The notes under the pieces were generated by a model that saw only the letters and a program-made list of their open reading frames with translations, was not told the DNA's origin and ran no database searches. The translations under genes and the position numbers were made by a program. A stretch of DNA of 64,000 nucleotides from VYFG01 sp965248685 (GTDB lineage: Bacteria > Pseudomonadota > Gammaproteobacteria > Arenicellales > Poriferihabitantaceae): contig CBDFKC010000003.1 in the NCBI GenBank assembly GCA_965248685.1, positions 1,302,001 through 1,366,000 on the forward strand, read 5' to 3'. Below are positions 25,602-34,958 of the stretch, piece by piece. The first letter of the stretch is position 1, and every line of letters starts with the position of its first letter.

Positions 25602-26939
25602 ATGATGAACGCTGCCATAAAATCACAACCAAATGTCCAGCCGACGCTGGTCGCAGGCCTTGGCTTGACGGGTTGGTCTGTGGTTCGGTATCTGATGTCT
25701 AAGGGAGAGCAGTTGGTGGTGACGGATACCCGGGAAGATCCACCATATCTTGAACAGATGCGTGAGGAGTTTCCGCAAGTTCCATTTGTACATAATTTAC
25801 CCAGGGAACAATTTAGCGAATACCAGGAAGTTGTAGCCAGTCCGGGGTTAGCAATTCAAGGGAAAACGGTAGTCGGTGACGTGGAATTATTTCTACGCGT
25901 GGCCACAGCACCGGTTATAGCGATTACTGGATCGAATGGTAAATCTACGGTTACCATGCTGGTTGGTGAAATGCTGAATGCCGGATCATATTGCGCCCTG
26001 GTTGGTGGCAATATCGGAACCCCGGCACTCGATTTGCTGGATTTCCCAGAGCCGGATTTCTATGTGCTGGAACTGTCCAGTTTTCAGTTAGAAACCACCC
26101 ATAGTCTTGCTGCGAGCTCAGCCGTGGTATTGAACATCAGCGAAGATCATATGGATCGCTACACTGACCTCGATCAGTATGCTCTGGCAAAACTAAAAAT
26201 TTATCAGCAGGCACACTGCCGCGTTTTAAATCGGGACAGTGTTATGGCATCCGCGGTTTCTAAACCGGGCAATGACATCAGCTTTGGCCTGAGCCGACCT
26301 GATTCTGCGAATTTTGGAATTGGTGATAACGCCAACCAGGGATATATATGTCAGGGGGAGAATCGGATAGCGCCGCTTTCTCAATTGACCCTGCAGGGTC
26401 AACAAAACGTTTCCAACGTTCTGGCCGCCATGGCATTGGTTGCCGGAGCCGGTGTAGCTCTTGATCCTGCGATGGTCGCTGCTACGATGGCCTATCCTGG
26501 GTTGCCTCACCGTTGCGAACTGGTGGTCAATCACAATCAGATTAAATGGATCAACGACTCCAAAGGAACTAACGTAGGAGCGACCCTGGCTGCTATCAAT
26601 GGCAGCGATAAACCCGTGATTTTGATTGCTGGAGGTCGCGGCAAAGGCGCGGATTTCAGTGGCCTGCGTCCGGTAGTTTCTGCCAACGTAAAAGCAGTAA
26701 TCCTGATAGGCGAGGACGCAGAGAACATTCGAGCTGCGCTGAATGCGGATCATCTGGTACAACTATCAGACTCCCTCGAAAGCGCGATCCACGCCGCGGC
26801 TTATCTGGCGGTTCCAGGGGACACCATTTTGTTTTCACCAGCCTGCGCCAGTTTTGATATGTTCGATAGCTACGAGCATCGTGGTAACAGCTTTAAGCAA
26901 TTGGTTTTAGACTATATCGAAGGTTTGTCCGATGCTTAA
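25602..26939 (+). CDS. murD: UDP-MurNAc-L-Ala D-glutamate ligase MurD
   Basis: MurD adds D-glutamate to UDP-MurNAc-L-alanine. The 445-residue protein shows an N-terminal UDP-binding region (VAGLGLTGWSVVRYL), the P-loop GSNGKSTVT, NISEDHMDRY and the late INDSKGTNVGATLAA motif specific to MurD. Two adjacent ATG codons (25602, 25605) could start it. The 3' end overlaps ftsW by 8 bases. Confidence 0.98.
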   Translation: MMNAAIKSQPNVQPTLVAGLGLTGWSVVRYLMSKGEQLVVTDTREDPPYLEQMREEFPQVPFVHNLPREQFSEYQEVVASPGLAIQGKTVVGDVELFLRVATAPVIAITGSNGKSTVTMLVGEMLNAGSYCALVGGNIGTPALDLLDFPEPDFYVLELSSFQLETTHSLAASSAVVLNISEDHMDRYTDLDQYALAKLKIYQQAHCRVLNRDSVMASAVSKPGNDISFGLSRPDSANFGIGDNANQGYICQGENRIAPLSQLTLQGQQNVSNVLAAMALVAGAGVALDPAMVAATMAYPGLPHRCELVVNHNQIKWINDSKGTNVGATLAAINGSDKPVILIAGGRGKGADFSGLRPVVSANVKAVILIGEDAENIRAALNADHLVQLSDSLESAIHAAAYLAVPGDTILFSPACASFDMFDSYEHRGNSFKQLVLDYIEGLSDA

Positions 26940-28101
26940 TAGGGATGAAAACAATCAGGCCGTACATGCCGTACAAATGGACTCGCCTCAGGGAGCTGAT
27001 GCGACACTGATGTTTTCTACTCTGGCTATTCTGTCGATCGGCATGGTGATGGTTTTTTCGGCCACGGTAGCAGTCGACAGTAAAACTCTGGCCTTCAGTA
27101 CCCATCATCTGACCAAGCACCTTGTTCATGTTGGATTGGGTGCAATACTTTTATTTGGGGCAACCCGGATTCCACTTGACTGGATCCAGTTGTGCAGCAA
27201 ATTGGTCTTGTTAGTTGGGTTGCTGATGTTGGTATTGCTGTTCATTCCCGGGCTTGGCGTAGAAGTAAACGGAAGCCTTCGCTGGTTTACCCTCGGTAGT
27301 TTCCGCATGCAACCGTCCGAGTTTATGAAGATAGCTGCTTTGGTTTACTTTGCCGACTATCTGGCCCGTAAAAAAGACGATTTGCATCTGTTTAAAGTTG
27401 GAATTATCAATGTCGGTTTGGTGGTCGGTGTGATCGGTATGTTACTGCTGTTACAGCCAGATTTCGGGACCACCGCGGTATTGGTAACCACTGTCGCGGG
27501 TATGATGTTTCTCGCGGGAGTACGATTCTGGCACTTCCTGGTCAGTATCAGTGTGGCATCAGGGTTAATGACCGTGCTGATGTGGATGGAACCCTATCGG
27601 GTTGCCCGGTTAATGAGTTACCGCGACCCATGGGCTGATCCATTTGGTTCCGGCTTTCAATTGTCTCAGGCTCTGATCGCTATAGGCCGGGGGGAATGGT
27701 TTGGGACAGGACTCGGTAGCAGTATCCAAAAATTATTTTATTTGCCCCATGCGCGCAACGACTTCCTGATCGCGGTGATTGGGGAGGAATTAGGTGCCCT
27801 GGGGATTTTTACGGTTTTAGTGTTGTTCGCGCTACTACTATGGCGTGCGTTCAGTATTGGCCGTCGGGCGATCGACCTGGGGCATCGTTTTGCCGGATTT
27901 CTGGCCCAGGGTATCGGCTTGCTTGTAAGTCTTCAGGCATTGGTGCACATAGCGGTTAATACTGGATTGTTGCCGACCAAAGGTTTAACCCTGCCCATGA
28001 TGAGTTATGGCGGTAGCAGTATGTTATCGAGCATGCTTGCACTGGGTTTACTGTTTGCCATAGATCGGCAGTGTCGGCCCCAGCGAGGCAGAGCGCAATG
28101 A
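26932..28101 (+). CDS. ftsW: Septal peptidoglycan glycosyltransferase FtsW
   Basis: FtsW is the SEDS-family polymerase that makes septal glycan from lipid II together with FtsI. The 389-residue protein has about ten membrane helices and family motifs GVEVNGSLRWF, LLLQPDFGTTAV (with the catalytic Asp), and GLLPTKGLTLPMMSYGGSS near the C-terminus. It overlaps murD by 8 bases and murG by 4. Confidence 0.97.
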   Translation: MLNRDENNQAVHAVQMDSPQGADATLMFSTLAILSIGMVMVFSATVAVDSKTLAFSTHHLTKHLVHVGLGAILLFGATRIPLDWIQLCSKLVLLVGLLMLVLLFIPGLGVEVNGSLRWFTLGSFRMQPSEFMKIAALVYFADYLARKKDDLHLFKVGIINVGLVVGVIGMLLLLQPDFGTTAVLVTTVAGMMFLAGVRFWHFLVSISVASGLMTVLMWMEPYRVARLMSYRDPWADPFGSGFQLSQALIAIGRGEWFGTGLGSSIQKLFYLPHARNDFLIAVIGEELGALGIFTVLVLFALLLWRAFSIGRRAIDLGHRFAGFLAQGIGLLVSLQALVHIAVNTGLLPTKGLTLPMMSYGGSSMLSSMLALGLLFAIDRQCRPQRGRAQ

Positions 28102-29168
28102 GTCGAATGATGGTAATGGCCGGCGGTACCGGAGGGCACGTGATGCCGGCCCTGGCAGTGGCGCAAAAAATGCGCGAGCGAGGTGTGGAAATTCGTTGGA
28201 TGGGCAATGCTGATGGGCTGGAAGCCAAACTGGTTCCCGCGGCAGGATTTGAATTGGATTTTGTCAACATCAAAGGATTGCGCCAAAGCGGACTTAAACG
28301 CAAGCTGATCATGCCATTTATGTTGATTCAGGCTTGTCTACAGGCATTGAAAATTATTTTACGCTGGCGTCCAGACGTGATGCTAGGTATGGGCGGATTT
28401 GTTTCGGGTCCGGGCGGCATAATAGCGGGCTTACTGGGCAAACCGCTGGTGCTACATGAACAAAATGCGGTCGCTGGGTTGACCAATCGCTGGTTATCTC
28501 GCCTCTCCGCTACAGTGTTGAGCGGATTTCCGCTGGCCCGAGGAATTGACCGGGTCAAATGGGTAGGGAATCCGGTGCGGGAGGAAATTACCAGGATTGA
28601 AGCTCCCGAGCTGCGTCTCGAAGGTCGTACCGGTGCCACGCGAATATTAGTCATAGGAGGTAGTCAGGGTGCGCAGGTATTTAATAACTCCTTACCAAAG
28701 TTGCTGGTAGATTCCCGCTTTTGTTCCATTGAGGTGTGGCATCAATCGGGCCGGGGCAATCTGGACAGCGTGCTAAACGCCTATCAATCCTGCGGTCTAA
28801 ATGCCAGGGTCGACGAGTTTGTTGACGACATGGCTGCGGCCTACGATTGGTCTGATTTGGTGATTTGCCGTGCTGGTGCCATGACGGTTTCCGAAGTATG
28901 CGCTGCGGGAACTGTCGCGTTATTTGTCCCATACCCATATGCGGTAAATCAGCACCAGGCGCGTAACGCAGAATACCTGGTGGCCAGCGATGCCGCACTG
29001 GTTTGTGCGCAAAGTGAATTTGTCGCAGGTAGCTGGATTACCCAGGTAGCCGAGCTGCTTAACGATCGTGCAGCGTTAGTGGAAATGGCCGGCAAATCTA
29101 GAGATTTGGCTCGGCCTGATGCAGCCGAACAGGTGGCGGACGAATGTGAGGCATTGATGAATGCGTGA
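28098..29168 (+). CDS. murG: Lipid II synthase MurG
   Basis: MurG transfers GlcNAc from UDP-GlcNAc to lipid I on the inner face of the membrane. I place the start at ATG 28098, which overlaps the ftsW stop as ATGA. An earlier in-frame start at 28071 would add nine residues with no family support. The resulting 356 residues match the E. coli length (355). Motifs: MAGGTGGHVMPALA at the start, LGMGGFVSGPGG, HEQNAVAGLTNR and GGSQGAQ. The end overlaps murC by 8 bases. Confidence 0.97.
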   Translation: MSRMMVMAGGTGGHVMPALAVAQKMRERGVEIRWMGNADGLEAKLVPAAGFELDFVNIKGLRQSGLKRKLIMPFMLIQACLQALKIILRWRPDVMLGMGGFVSGPGGIIAGLLGKPLVLHEQNAVAGLTNRWLSRLSATVLSGFPLARGIDRVKWVGNPVREEITRIEAPELRLEGRTGATRILVIGGSQGAQVFNNSLPKLLVDSRFCSIEVWHQSGRGNLDSVLNAYQSCGLNARVDEFVDDMAAAYDWSDLVICRAGAMTVSEVCAAGTVALFVPYPYAVNQHQARNAEYLVASDAALVCAQSEFVAGSWITQVAELLNDRAALVEMAGKSRDLARPDAAEQVADECEALMNA

Positions 29169-30561
29169 ATTTGTCAAAAATATCCACTTCGTCGGAATTG
29201 GCGGTATTGGCATGAGCGGTATTGCTGAAGTGTTGTTGGAGCTGGGTTTTTCCGTGTCCGGTTCAGACCTTTCGCGTAACCCGATTATCGACAGACTGGA
29301 GAAAGCCGGTGCCCGAATTTGCATCGGCCATCATGCGGACAATGTTGCAGCAGCGGACGCTGTTGTAACGTCGAGCGCGGTGGCGCCGGATAATCAAGAG
29401 GTAGTGGAGGCACAATCCCGTAAGATTCCGCTGGTGCAGCGAGCCGAAATGCTGGGAGAGCTAATGCGGTTTAGAAAAGGTATTGCTATAGCAGGGACCC
29501 ATGGCAAGACCACAACGACCAGCCTGGTTTCGGCGGTGCTGGCATCAGCGGGAATGGATCCGACTTTTATCGTCGGTGGGGTCGTTAACAGTGTCCGAAC
29601 CAATGCGAGACTTGGAAAGGGACAGTACCTGGTAGCCGAAGCCGACGAAAGTGATGCTTCATTTTTACACCTGCAGCCCCAGATGGCGGTGGTGACAAAT
29701 ATTGATGAAGATCACATGGAAACCTATGCTGGAGATTTTGACCAGCTGCGAAAAACCTATCTCGCGTTTCTCCATAATATTCCCTTTTATGGCCTCGCCG
29801 TACTATGTTTTGACGATCCGGAGGTGCGCCAGATTAGCACTGAGTTAGCCCGTCCGTTCTTGAGTTATGGCGTAACCGAACAAGTGGATTTTCGCGCTAC
29901 CGATATTCGATACCAGGGGCGTGATAGCTACTTCGATGTTCAGCACAAAGGAGAAAAGCTGGGCAGTTTCAAATTGGCAATGCCGGGAGAGCACAATGTG
30001 CTCAATGCACTGGCGGCCATCGTAATTTCCACAAAATTGGGCATTCTTGTGCCTGACGTACAAAAAGCACTGGCCGCATTTGAAGGGATCGGTCGACGGT
30101 TTCAAGGGTTAGGCATGGTCCCGGTAGCAGGCGGTGAAGTTGAGATGGTCGATGATTATGCCCACCACCCGAGAGAAATAAGAGCGACCTTGAAAGCTGC
30201 CCGGGGGTGTTGGCCAGAGCATAGAATCGTTTCGATTTTTCAACCTCATCGATACAGCCGTACCCGGGATTTATTTGATGATTTTGCCCAACTTTTGTCA
30301 GAGGTCGACAATCTGATTGTCACTGAGGTGTATCCGGCTGGTGAAATGCCGATCACAGGTGCTGACGGCCGCTCGCTATGCAAGGCGATAAGAAAGCGCG
30401 GTAAAGACCCGGTATTTGTCAATTCTCTGGAAGAACTGGACAAACTGCTAGCTGAATACCTGAAGCCTGGAGATGTGGTGTTGACGCTTGGCGCTGGGGA
30501 TATTGGTCGCTTTGCCAACCGGATCAGTGAGCAGGGATTGGTTCCGGAGGTCGCGGCATGA
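29161..30561 (+). CDS. murC: UDP-MurNAc L-alanine ligase MurC
   Basis: MurC adds L-alanine to UDP-MurNAc, the first amino acid of the stem peptide. The 466-residue protein shows HFVGIGGIGMSGIAEVL at the N-terminus, the P-loop GTHGKTTTTS, EADESDASFL and DDYAHHPREI, all diagnostic for MurC. It lies between murG and murB with overlaps of 8 and 4 bases. Confidence 0.98.
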   Translation: MREFVKNIHFVGIGGIGMSGIAEVLLELGFSVSGSDLSRNPIIDRLEKAGARICIGHHADNVAAADAVVTSSAVAPDNQEVVEAQSRKIPLVQRAEMLGELMRFRKGIAIAGTHGKTTTTSLVSAVLASAGMDPTFIVGGVVNSVRTNARLGKGQYLVAEADESDASFLHLQPQMAVVTNIDEDHMETYAGDFDQLRKTYLAFLHNIPFYGLAVLCFDDPEVRQISTELARPFLSYGVTEQVDFRATDIRYQGRDSYFDVQHKGEKLGSFKLAMPGEHNVLNALAAIVISTKLGILVPDVQKALAAFEGIGRRFQGLGMVPVAGGEVEMVDDYAHHPREIRATLKAARGCWPEHRIVSIFQPHRYSRTRDLFDDFAQLLSEVDNLIVTEVYPAGEMPITGADGRSLCKAIRKRGKDPVFVNSLEELDKLLAEYLKPGDVVLTLGAGDIGRFANRISEQGLVPEVAA

Positions 30562-31481
30562 TGGCGGTGAATAGAACGATAGATTTGCCATTCGATGAGC
30601 GCGGCTTACGTGGCACCTTGAAACTGGACGAACCATTGTCGCGTCATACCAGCTGGCGAGTTGGAGGTCCGGCAGATTATTTTTACGTTCCGGCAGATCG
30701 TCAGGACGTTATTTCTCTGATCAAGCGATTGCCCCCGGAGCTGCCTATAACCTGGATCGGTTTGGGCAGTAATTTACTGGTCAGGGATGGTGGCGTAGAT
30801 GGTGTGGTGATCAAAACATCCGGAGCGTTATCCGCTATCGAATCGAGGGATCCCGGTTTCCTGTATGCAGAATCTGGAGTTTCCTGCGCTAAAGTGGCGC
30901 GAGTGGCCATTGCCAACGGTCTGGTCGGCGCTGAATTTCTCGCCGGTGTGCCTGGTTCATTTGGTGGTGCCCTGGTGATGAATGCAGGTGCGTTTGGCGG
31001 GGAAACCTGGCCTCTGGTGCACCAGATCGAATGCATTGACAGGTTAGGTCAGTGTCGGAGATTCGACAGTAAGGAAATCGAATTTGCCTATCGCAGCGTG
31101 AAATTGCCAGCTCAATTCGCCGTTCTTTCCGCAACATTAAAACTGAAAGCTGCCGACCCTAAGATGAATGGGCGGGGGCAAATCAAGACATTACTCGAAA
31201 AACGCAATGCGAGTCAGCCGATCCAAACTGCCAACGCGGGTTCGGTATTCAAAAACCCACCTGGAAACTTTGCTGCAAAGATTATTGAGCAATTGGGACT
31301 TAAAGGGTTTGCACTCGGTGGTGCGCGTTTTTCCGAAGTACATGCAAATTTCATTATTAATAACGGTAGTGCGACTGCGGCGGAAATTGAGTCGCTTATT
31401 GATCAGGCAATAGGTCAGGCGCAAACACAATTGCAAGTCGAGCTTGAACCAGAAGTCAGGATTATTGGGAGAAACCCATGA
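30558..31481 (+). CDS. murB: UDP-GlcNAc-enolpyruvate reductase MurB
   Basis: MurB reduces UDP-GlcNAc-enolpyruvate to UDP-MurNAc with FAD and NADPH. The 307-residue protein is of the short type I-related form, with TSWRVGGPADYF, LGSNLLVRDGG, GVPGSFGGALVMNAGA and GSVFKNPPGNFAAK. The last carries the catalytic serine region, and a late PEVRIIG follows. The murB gene is within the dcw cluster, between murC and ftsQ, where ddl would be expected next. It overlaps both neighbours by 4 bases. Confidence 0.97.
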   Translation: MMAVNRTIDLPFDERGLRGTLKLDEPLSRHTSWRVGGPADYFYVPADRQDVISLIKRLPPELPITWIGLGSNLLVRDGGVDGVVIKTSGALSAIESRDPGFLYAESGVSCAKVARVAIANGLVGAEFLAGVPGSFGGALVMNAGAFGGETWPLVHQIECIDRLGQCRRFDSKEIEFAYRSVKLPAQFAVLSATLKLKAADPKMNGRGQIKTLLEKRNASQPIQTANAGSVFKNPPGNFAAKIIEQLGLKGFALGGARFSEVHANFIINNGSATAAEIESLIDQAIGQAQTQLQVELEPEVRIIGRNP

Positions 31482-32341
31482 ATGGCATAGCAGATACCGA
31501 TATCAACTCAGGCGATTCAGATGTGAATTCAGCAAACTCTGGATCCGGCTGGCTTGCCGGGTTGGTGTTCGTCCTGTTGCTAGCCATGGTTGTGCTGTTT
31601 ATTGCAGACAAACTCTACCATCCAGACAAATTTAGAATCGAACATATAGAGGTTCATGGACAATTTGATCAGGTTGATGGCGACCAGGTTCAACGGGTGG
31701 TGGAAAATTCGTTAAGTGGCAATTATTTTTCTGCGAGTTTGGAAAGCATTGAGCGCCACATCCGCGATATGCCCTGGGTCTTTGACGCCTCAGTGAGAAG
31801 ACAGTGGCCATCAACCCTGATTGTTGACGTCGAAGAAGTCCAACCAATAGCGAAGTGGGGAGACGGTCAATGGCTCAATGCCAGTGGAGACCTGGTGGTT
31901 CAGGAAAACTGGGACGGGGTACTGCCACAATTGTATGGACCCGACTCGATGCAGCAAATGGTTTGGCAGTCATTTCAACACTGGCATGGCATGTTTGCCG
32001 CCCATGGGCTTTCCCTGGACCGACTGGAATTTGATCAGCGCGAACTCTGGTATTTGAATTTGTCTTTGACTGCGTTGGCGATTGATCGCAATGCCTCTGT
32101 TTCGCAACCCTCCAGCGACAGCCTCTCTGGCCTCAATGCATTACCCAGGGCCGAAGTCACCATGATCGTTGACAATAGCGACGCCACTGCACGAATCGAA
32201 CGTTTGATAAAAGCGCTCAATAGCAAATTAATCGCCGAGTTTCCAAGCATGAAATCCATTGATCTTCGTTATCCCAACGGATTCGCCATTAACTGGATTA
32301 GTCAATCTCCAGATGCTCGTAACTTAACCGAATCACAATAA
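31478..32341 (+). CDS. ftsQ: Cell division protein FtsQ
   Basis: FtsQ links cytoplasmic and periplasmic division proteins through FtsB and FtsL. The 287-residue protein has a short polar N-terminus, one membrane helix (about residues 24-46), a POTRA domain (about 50-120, starting FRIEHIEVHGQFDQV) and the FtsQ beta domain. DMPWVFDASVRRQWPSTLIVDVEE is the usual POTRA end and linker. It lies between murB and ftsA. Confidence 0.95.
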   Translation: MNGIADTDINSGDSDVNSANSGSGWLAGLVFVLLLAMVVLFIADKLYHPDKFRIEHIEVHGQFDQVDGDQVQRVVENSLSGNYFSASLESIERHIRDMPWVFDASVRRQWPSTLIVDVEEVQPIAKWGDGQWLNASGDLVVQENWDGVLPQLYGPDSMQQMVWQSFQHWHGMFAAHGLSLDRLEFDQRELWYLNLSLTALAIDRNASVSQPSSDSLSGLNALPRAEVTMIVDNSDATARIERLIKALNSKLIAEFPSMKSIDLRYPNGFAINWISQSPDARNLTESQ

Positions 32342-32345
32342 CAAG

Positions 32346-33581
32346 ATGTCAAAAAAACCGAATAGTAACCTTATTGTTGGCATCGATATTGGTACCTCCA
32401 AGGTGCTTGCGATTGTAGGAGAGGTTAGCGAGGACGGCGAATTAGCAGTGATTGGTGTTGGACATCATCCGGCTCGGGGATTGCGCAAGGGCGTAGTTGC
32501 CAATATTGAATCCACTGTACAGTCAATCCAGCGAGCGGTTGAAGAAGCTGAATTAATGGCCGGATGCCAGATTTATTCGGTATTCGCCGGGATCGCCGGA
32601 GCGCACATAAATAGTTTCAATTCCCATGGCGTAGTCGCGATCAGAGATAACGAGGTAACTAATAATGATATCGAAAGGGTAATCGAGGCGGCCAAGGCCA
32701 TGGCGATTCCAAATGATCAGAGAATTCTTCATGTCATGCCCCAGGATTTTATAATTGATGGACAAGACGGCATTCGTGAGCCGGTGGGAATGTGTGGCGT
32801 TCGAATGGAAGCTAAGGTGCATATGATTACCGGCGCGGTCAGCGCAGCACAGAATATTGTGAAGTGTATTCGCCGTTGTGGTCTCGAAGTAGATGACATT
32901 ATCCTTGAGCAAATTGCGTCGAGCGAATCAGTTCTCACGGAAGATGAGCGCGAGCTTGGGGTTTGCATGATTGATATTGGGGGTGGCACCACCGACATCG
33001 CAATTTTTACCGAAGGCGCTATTCGCCATACTGCCGTCATCCCAATCGCCGGCGATCAGGTTACTAACGATATTGCAGTGGCGTTTCATACTCCCACTTC
33101 AGCGGCAGAGGAACTCAAGAAAAAATATGGCTGCGCACTGGTTCAGCTGGTTGATGAGTCGAAGATGATTGAGACCCCCAGTATGGGTGGTCGACCGCCA
33201 CGGAACTTGTCGTGCCAGAATCTGGCGGAAATTATTGAGCCGCGGGTTGAGGAGCTATTGTTGCTAATCCAGGCGGAGTTGCGACGCAGTGGATTTGAAG
33301 AATTGATTGGTTCTGGAATAGTGATGACCGGCGGCAGTTCCCGTATCGAGGGAATGATGGAACTGGCAGAAGAAATATTTCATCTGCCCGTGAGATTGGG
33401 CGTGCCCAGCTACGATGGCCCCTTGAGTGAGGTTGTACGGAACCCAATTTATGCAACCGGTATTGGATTGATTCAATTTGGTCATTCCAACCGTTCACAG
33501 GTTGCTCAGTTTGCTGAGCAACCTGGTCGTTTTAGAACCATGCTTGAGCGTATGAAAAGCTGGTTTAAGGGAAGTTTTTGA
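32346..33581 (+). CDS. ftsA: Cell division protein FtsA
   Basis: FtsA is an actin-like ATPase that tethers FtsZ to the membrane. The 411-residue protein has GIDIGTSKVLAIVGE (phosphate 1) at residues 13-27, DIGGGTTDIAIF (phosphate 2) and TGGSSRIEGM (adenosine motif). The C-terminus ends in RMKSWFKGSF, an amphipathic helix of the type that inserts in the membrane. It lies 4 bases after ftsQ and 65 before ftsZ. Confidence 0.98.
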   Translation: MSKKPNSNLIVGIDIGTSKVLAIVGEVSEDGELAVIGVGHHPARGLRKGVVANIESTVQSIQRAVEEAELMAGCQIYSVFAGIAGAHINSFNSHGVVAIRDNEVTNNDIERVIEAAKAMAIPNDQRILHVMPQDFIIDGQDGIREPVGMCGVRMEAKVHMITGAVSAAQNIVKCIRRCGLEVDDIILEQIASSESVLTEDERELGVCMIDIGGGTTDIAIFTEGAIRHTAVIPIAGDQVTNDIAVAFHTPTSAAEELKKKYGCALVQLVDESKMIETPSMGGRPPRNLSCQNLAEIIEPRVEELLLLIQAELRRSGFEELIGSGIVMTGGSSRIEGMMELAEEIFHLPVRLGVPSYDGPLSEVVRNPIYATGIGLIQFGHSNRSQVAQFAEQPGRFRTMLERMKSWFKGSF

Positions 33582-33633
33582 ATTGATGAATTTACCAAAC
33601 AGGTTCATCTTTTTTTGTTCTACTTGCACACGT

Positions 33634-33639
33634 GGAGGA
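33634..33639 (+). promoter_or_regulatory. ftsZ: Ribosome binding site that fixes the ftsZ start
   Basis: GGAGGA at 33634-33639 is a near-perfect Shine-Dalgarno, 7 bases before ATG 33647. It lies inside a possible GTG-started extension (33632), which argues against that longer start. Confidence 0.8.
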
Positions 33640-33646
33640 CACGATT

Positions 33647-34813
33647 ATGTTTGAATTAGTAGAAGCGGTAAGCCAACGAGCTGTTATTAAGGTCGTTGGT
33701 GTCGGCGGTGGTGGTGGTAACGCCGTTGAGCATATGCTCAAAGCGGATATGGAAGGCGTCGAATTCATCAACGCCAATACAGATGCGCAAATGCTATCAC
33801 GCTCCAATGCACCAATTATTCTGCAGTTAGGTGAGAGCCTGACCAAAGGACTGGGTGCCGGGGCGAATCCGGAAATCGGTCGTCAGGCTGCGATGGAAGA
33901 CCGGGACAGGATTTCCGACGCAATTGATGGTGCCGATATGATCTTCATCACCGCCGGAATGGGTGGCGGTACCGGGACTGGAGCGGCCCCCGTAATTGCG
34001 GAACTTGCCCGGGAAAAAGGTATTCTAACGGTAGCAGTCGTTACCAGGCCTTTCCCATTCGAAGGTAAGAAGAGAATTGATATGGCGTTTCGCGGAATAG
34101 AGGAATTGCAGGCCCATGTAGATTCATTGATTACTATACCGAACGAAAAAGTGCTGGCGGTAATGGGTCAGGATGCCACCTTGATCGACGCATTTGCCAA
34201 GGCCAATGAGGTGCTTTTCAACGCGGTTCAAGGGATATCTGAATTGATCACGCGGCCTGGTATTATCAATGTGGATTTTGCCGACGTGAGAACTGTGATG
34301 TCGGAGATGGGCAAGGCAATGATGGGCTCAGCTACGGCTAGTGGCGAGAACCGCGCTATGGAAGCTGCTCGCCAAGCCATATCCAGCCCGCTGCTCGAAG
34401 ATGTTAATTTGCATGGCGCCAAAGGTCTGCTGGTCAATATTACCGCCGGACCAGATATGGCAATTGGTGAATTCGAAGCGGTTGGTAACGCTATCCACGA
34501 ATATGCTGCGGCTGACGCTAGTGTGGTTATTGGAACTGCATTTGATCCGGAAATGCAGGGCGATTTGCGGGTTACCATGGTGGCAACCGGCCTTTCTGAA
34601 GGAAAATCGCTCAAGCAAGTGGAAAAAGTGGCTAAACCAGTCAAGCCAGTTGCGGTGGCACCATCATCAGTAGAGACGGAGGAGGAGCTACCAAAGGGGG
34701 CTATGGTTCCCCCTAGGCGGTTTGGTCGGGCGGGTTCGGCGACCTCTGACGCCGCCCAGCTCAATATGGATCACCTGGATATTCCGGCATTTTTGCGTCG
34801 GCAGGCGGACTGA
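33647..34813 (+). CDS. ftsZ: Cell division GTPase FtsZ
   Basis: FtsZ is the tubulin-like GTPase that forms the division ring. From ATG 33647 it has 388 residues, close to E. coli (383), beginning MFELVEA. The nucleotide-binding motif GVGGGGGNAV, the tubulin signature GGGTGTGAAPV and the T7 loop NVDFADVRTVM are present. The C-terminal peptide LDIPAFLRRQAD is the conserved binding site for FtsA and ZipA. It is followed by a 145-base spacer before lpxC. Confidence 0.98.
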   Translation: MFELVEAVSQRAVIKVVGVGGGGGNAVEHMLKADMEGVEFINANTDAQMLSRSNAPIILQLGESLTKGLGAGANPEIGRQAAMEDRDRISDAIDGADMIFITAGMGGGTGTGAAPVIAELAREKGILTVAVVTRPFPFEGKKRIDMAFRGIEELQAHVDSLITIPNEKVLAVMGQDATLIDAFAKANEVLFNAVQGISELITRPGIINVDFADVRTVMSEMGKAMMGSATASGENRAMEAARQAISSPLLEDVNLHGAKGLLVNITAGPDMAIGEFEAVGNAIHEYAAADASVVIGTAFDPEMQGDLRVTMVATGLSEGKSLKQVEKVAKPVKPVAVAPSSVETEEELPKGAMVPPRRFGRAGSATSDAAQLNMDHLDIPAFLRRQAD

Positions 34814-34935
34814 TTCAGCCCTTTTTCGTGTGCAAGTAAGGGCGTGAGGTTAACGGGTGAAGCCATGCTAAACGGTTCTAATTCAGATCGCTTTAGTGTA
34901 GTATTCGCCCGTTTTACGTCCCACATTAATTTCCG

Positions 34936-34955
34936 CCCCGAATGGGGTTTTCCCC
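34936..34955 (+). promoter_or_regulatory. lpxC: Competing GC hairpins in front of lpxC
   Basis: CCCC (34936-34939), GGGG (34944-34947) and CCCC (34952-34955) alternate with GAAT and TTTT loops. The central GGGG can pair with either neighbour. The second hairpin ends 3 bases before the lpxC ATG (34959) and would cover its translation start; the first resembles a weak terminator with TTTT behind it. A regulatory role is inference from structure only. Confidence 0.35.
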
Positions 34956-34958
34956 GGA

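Noticed and set aside
26226..26762. 178-residue minus-strand frame inside murD
   Set aside because: Shadow of murD, whose Mur ligase motifs are complete; no domain or start signal on the other strand.
28071..28097. Earlier start for MurG
   Set aside because: It adds nine residues inside ftsW; the ATGA overlap at 28098 gives the normal MurG N-terminus.
33632..33646. GTG start five codons upstream for FtsZ
   Set aside because: The Shine-Dalgarno GGAGGA lies inside this extension and points to ATG 33647; the added residues are not part of FtsZ.
34228..34764. 178-residue minus-strand frame inside ftsZ
   Set aside because: Shadow of ftsZ; the translation is Ser/Thr/Pro-rich, as expected for an antisense frame.
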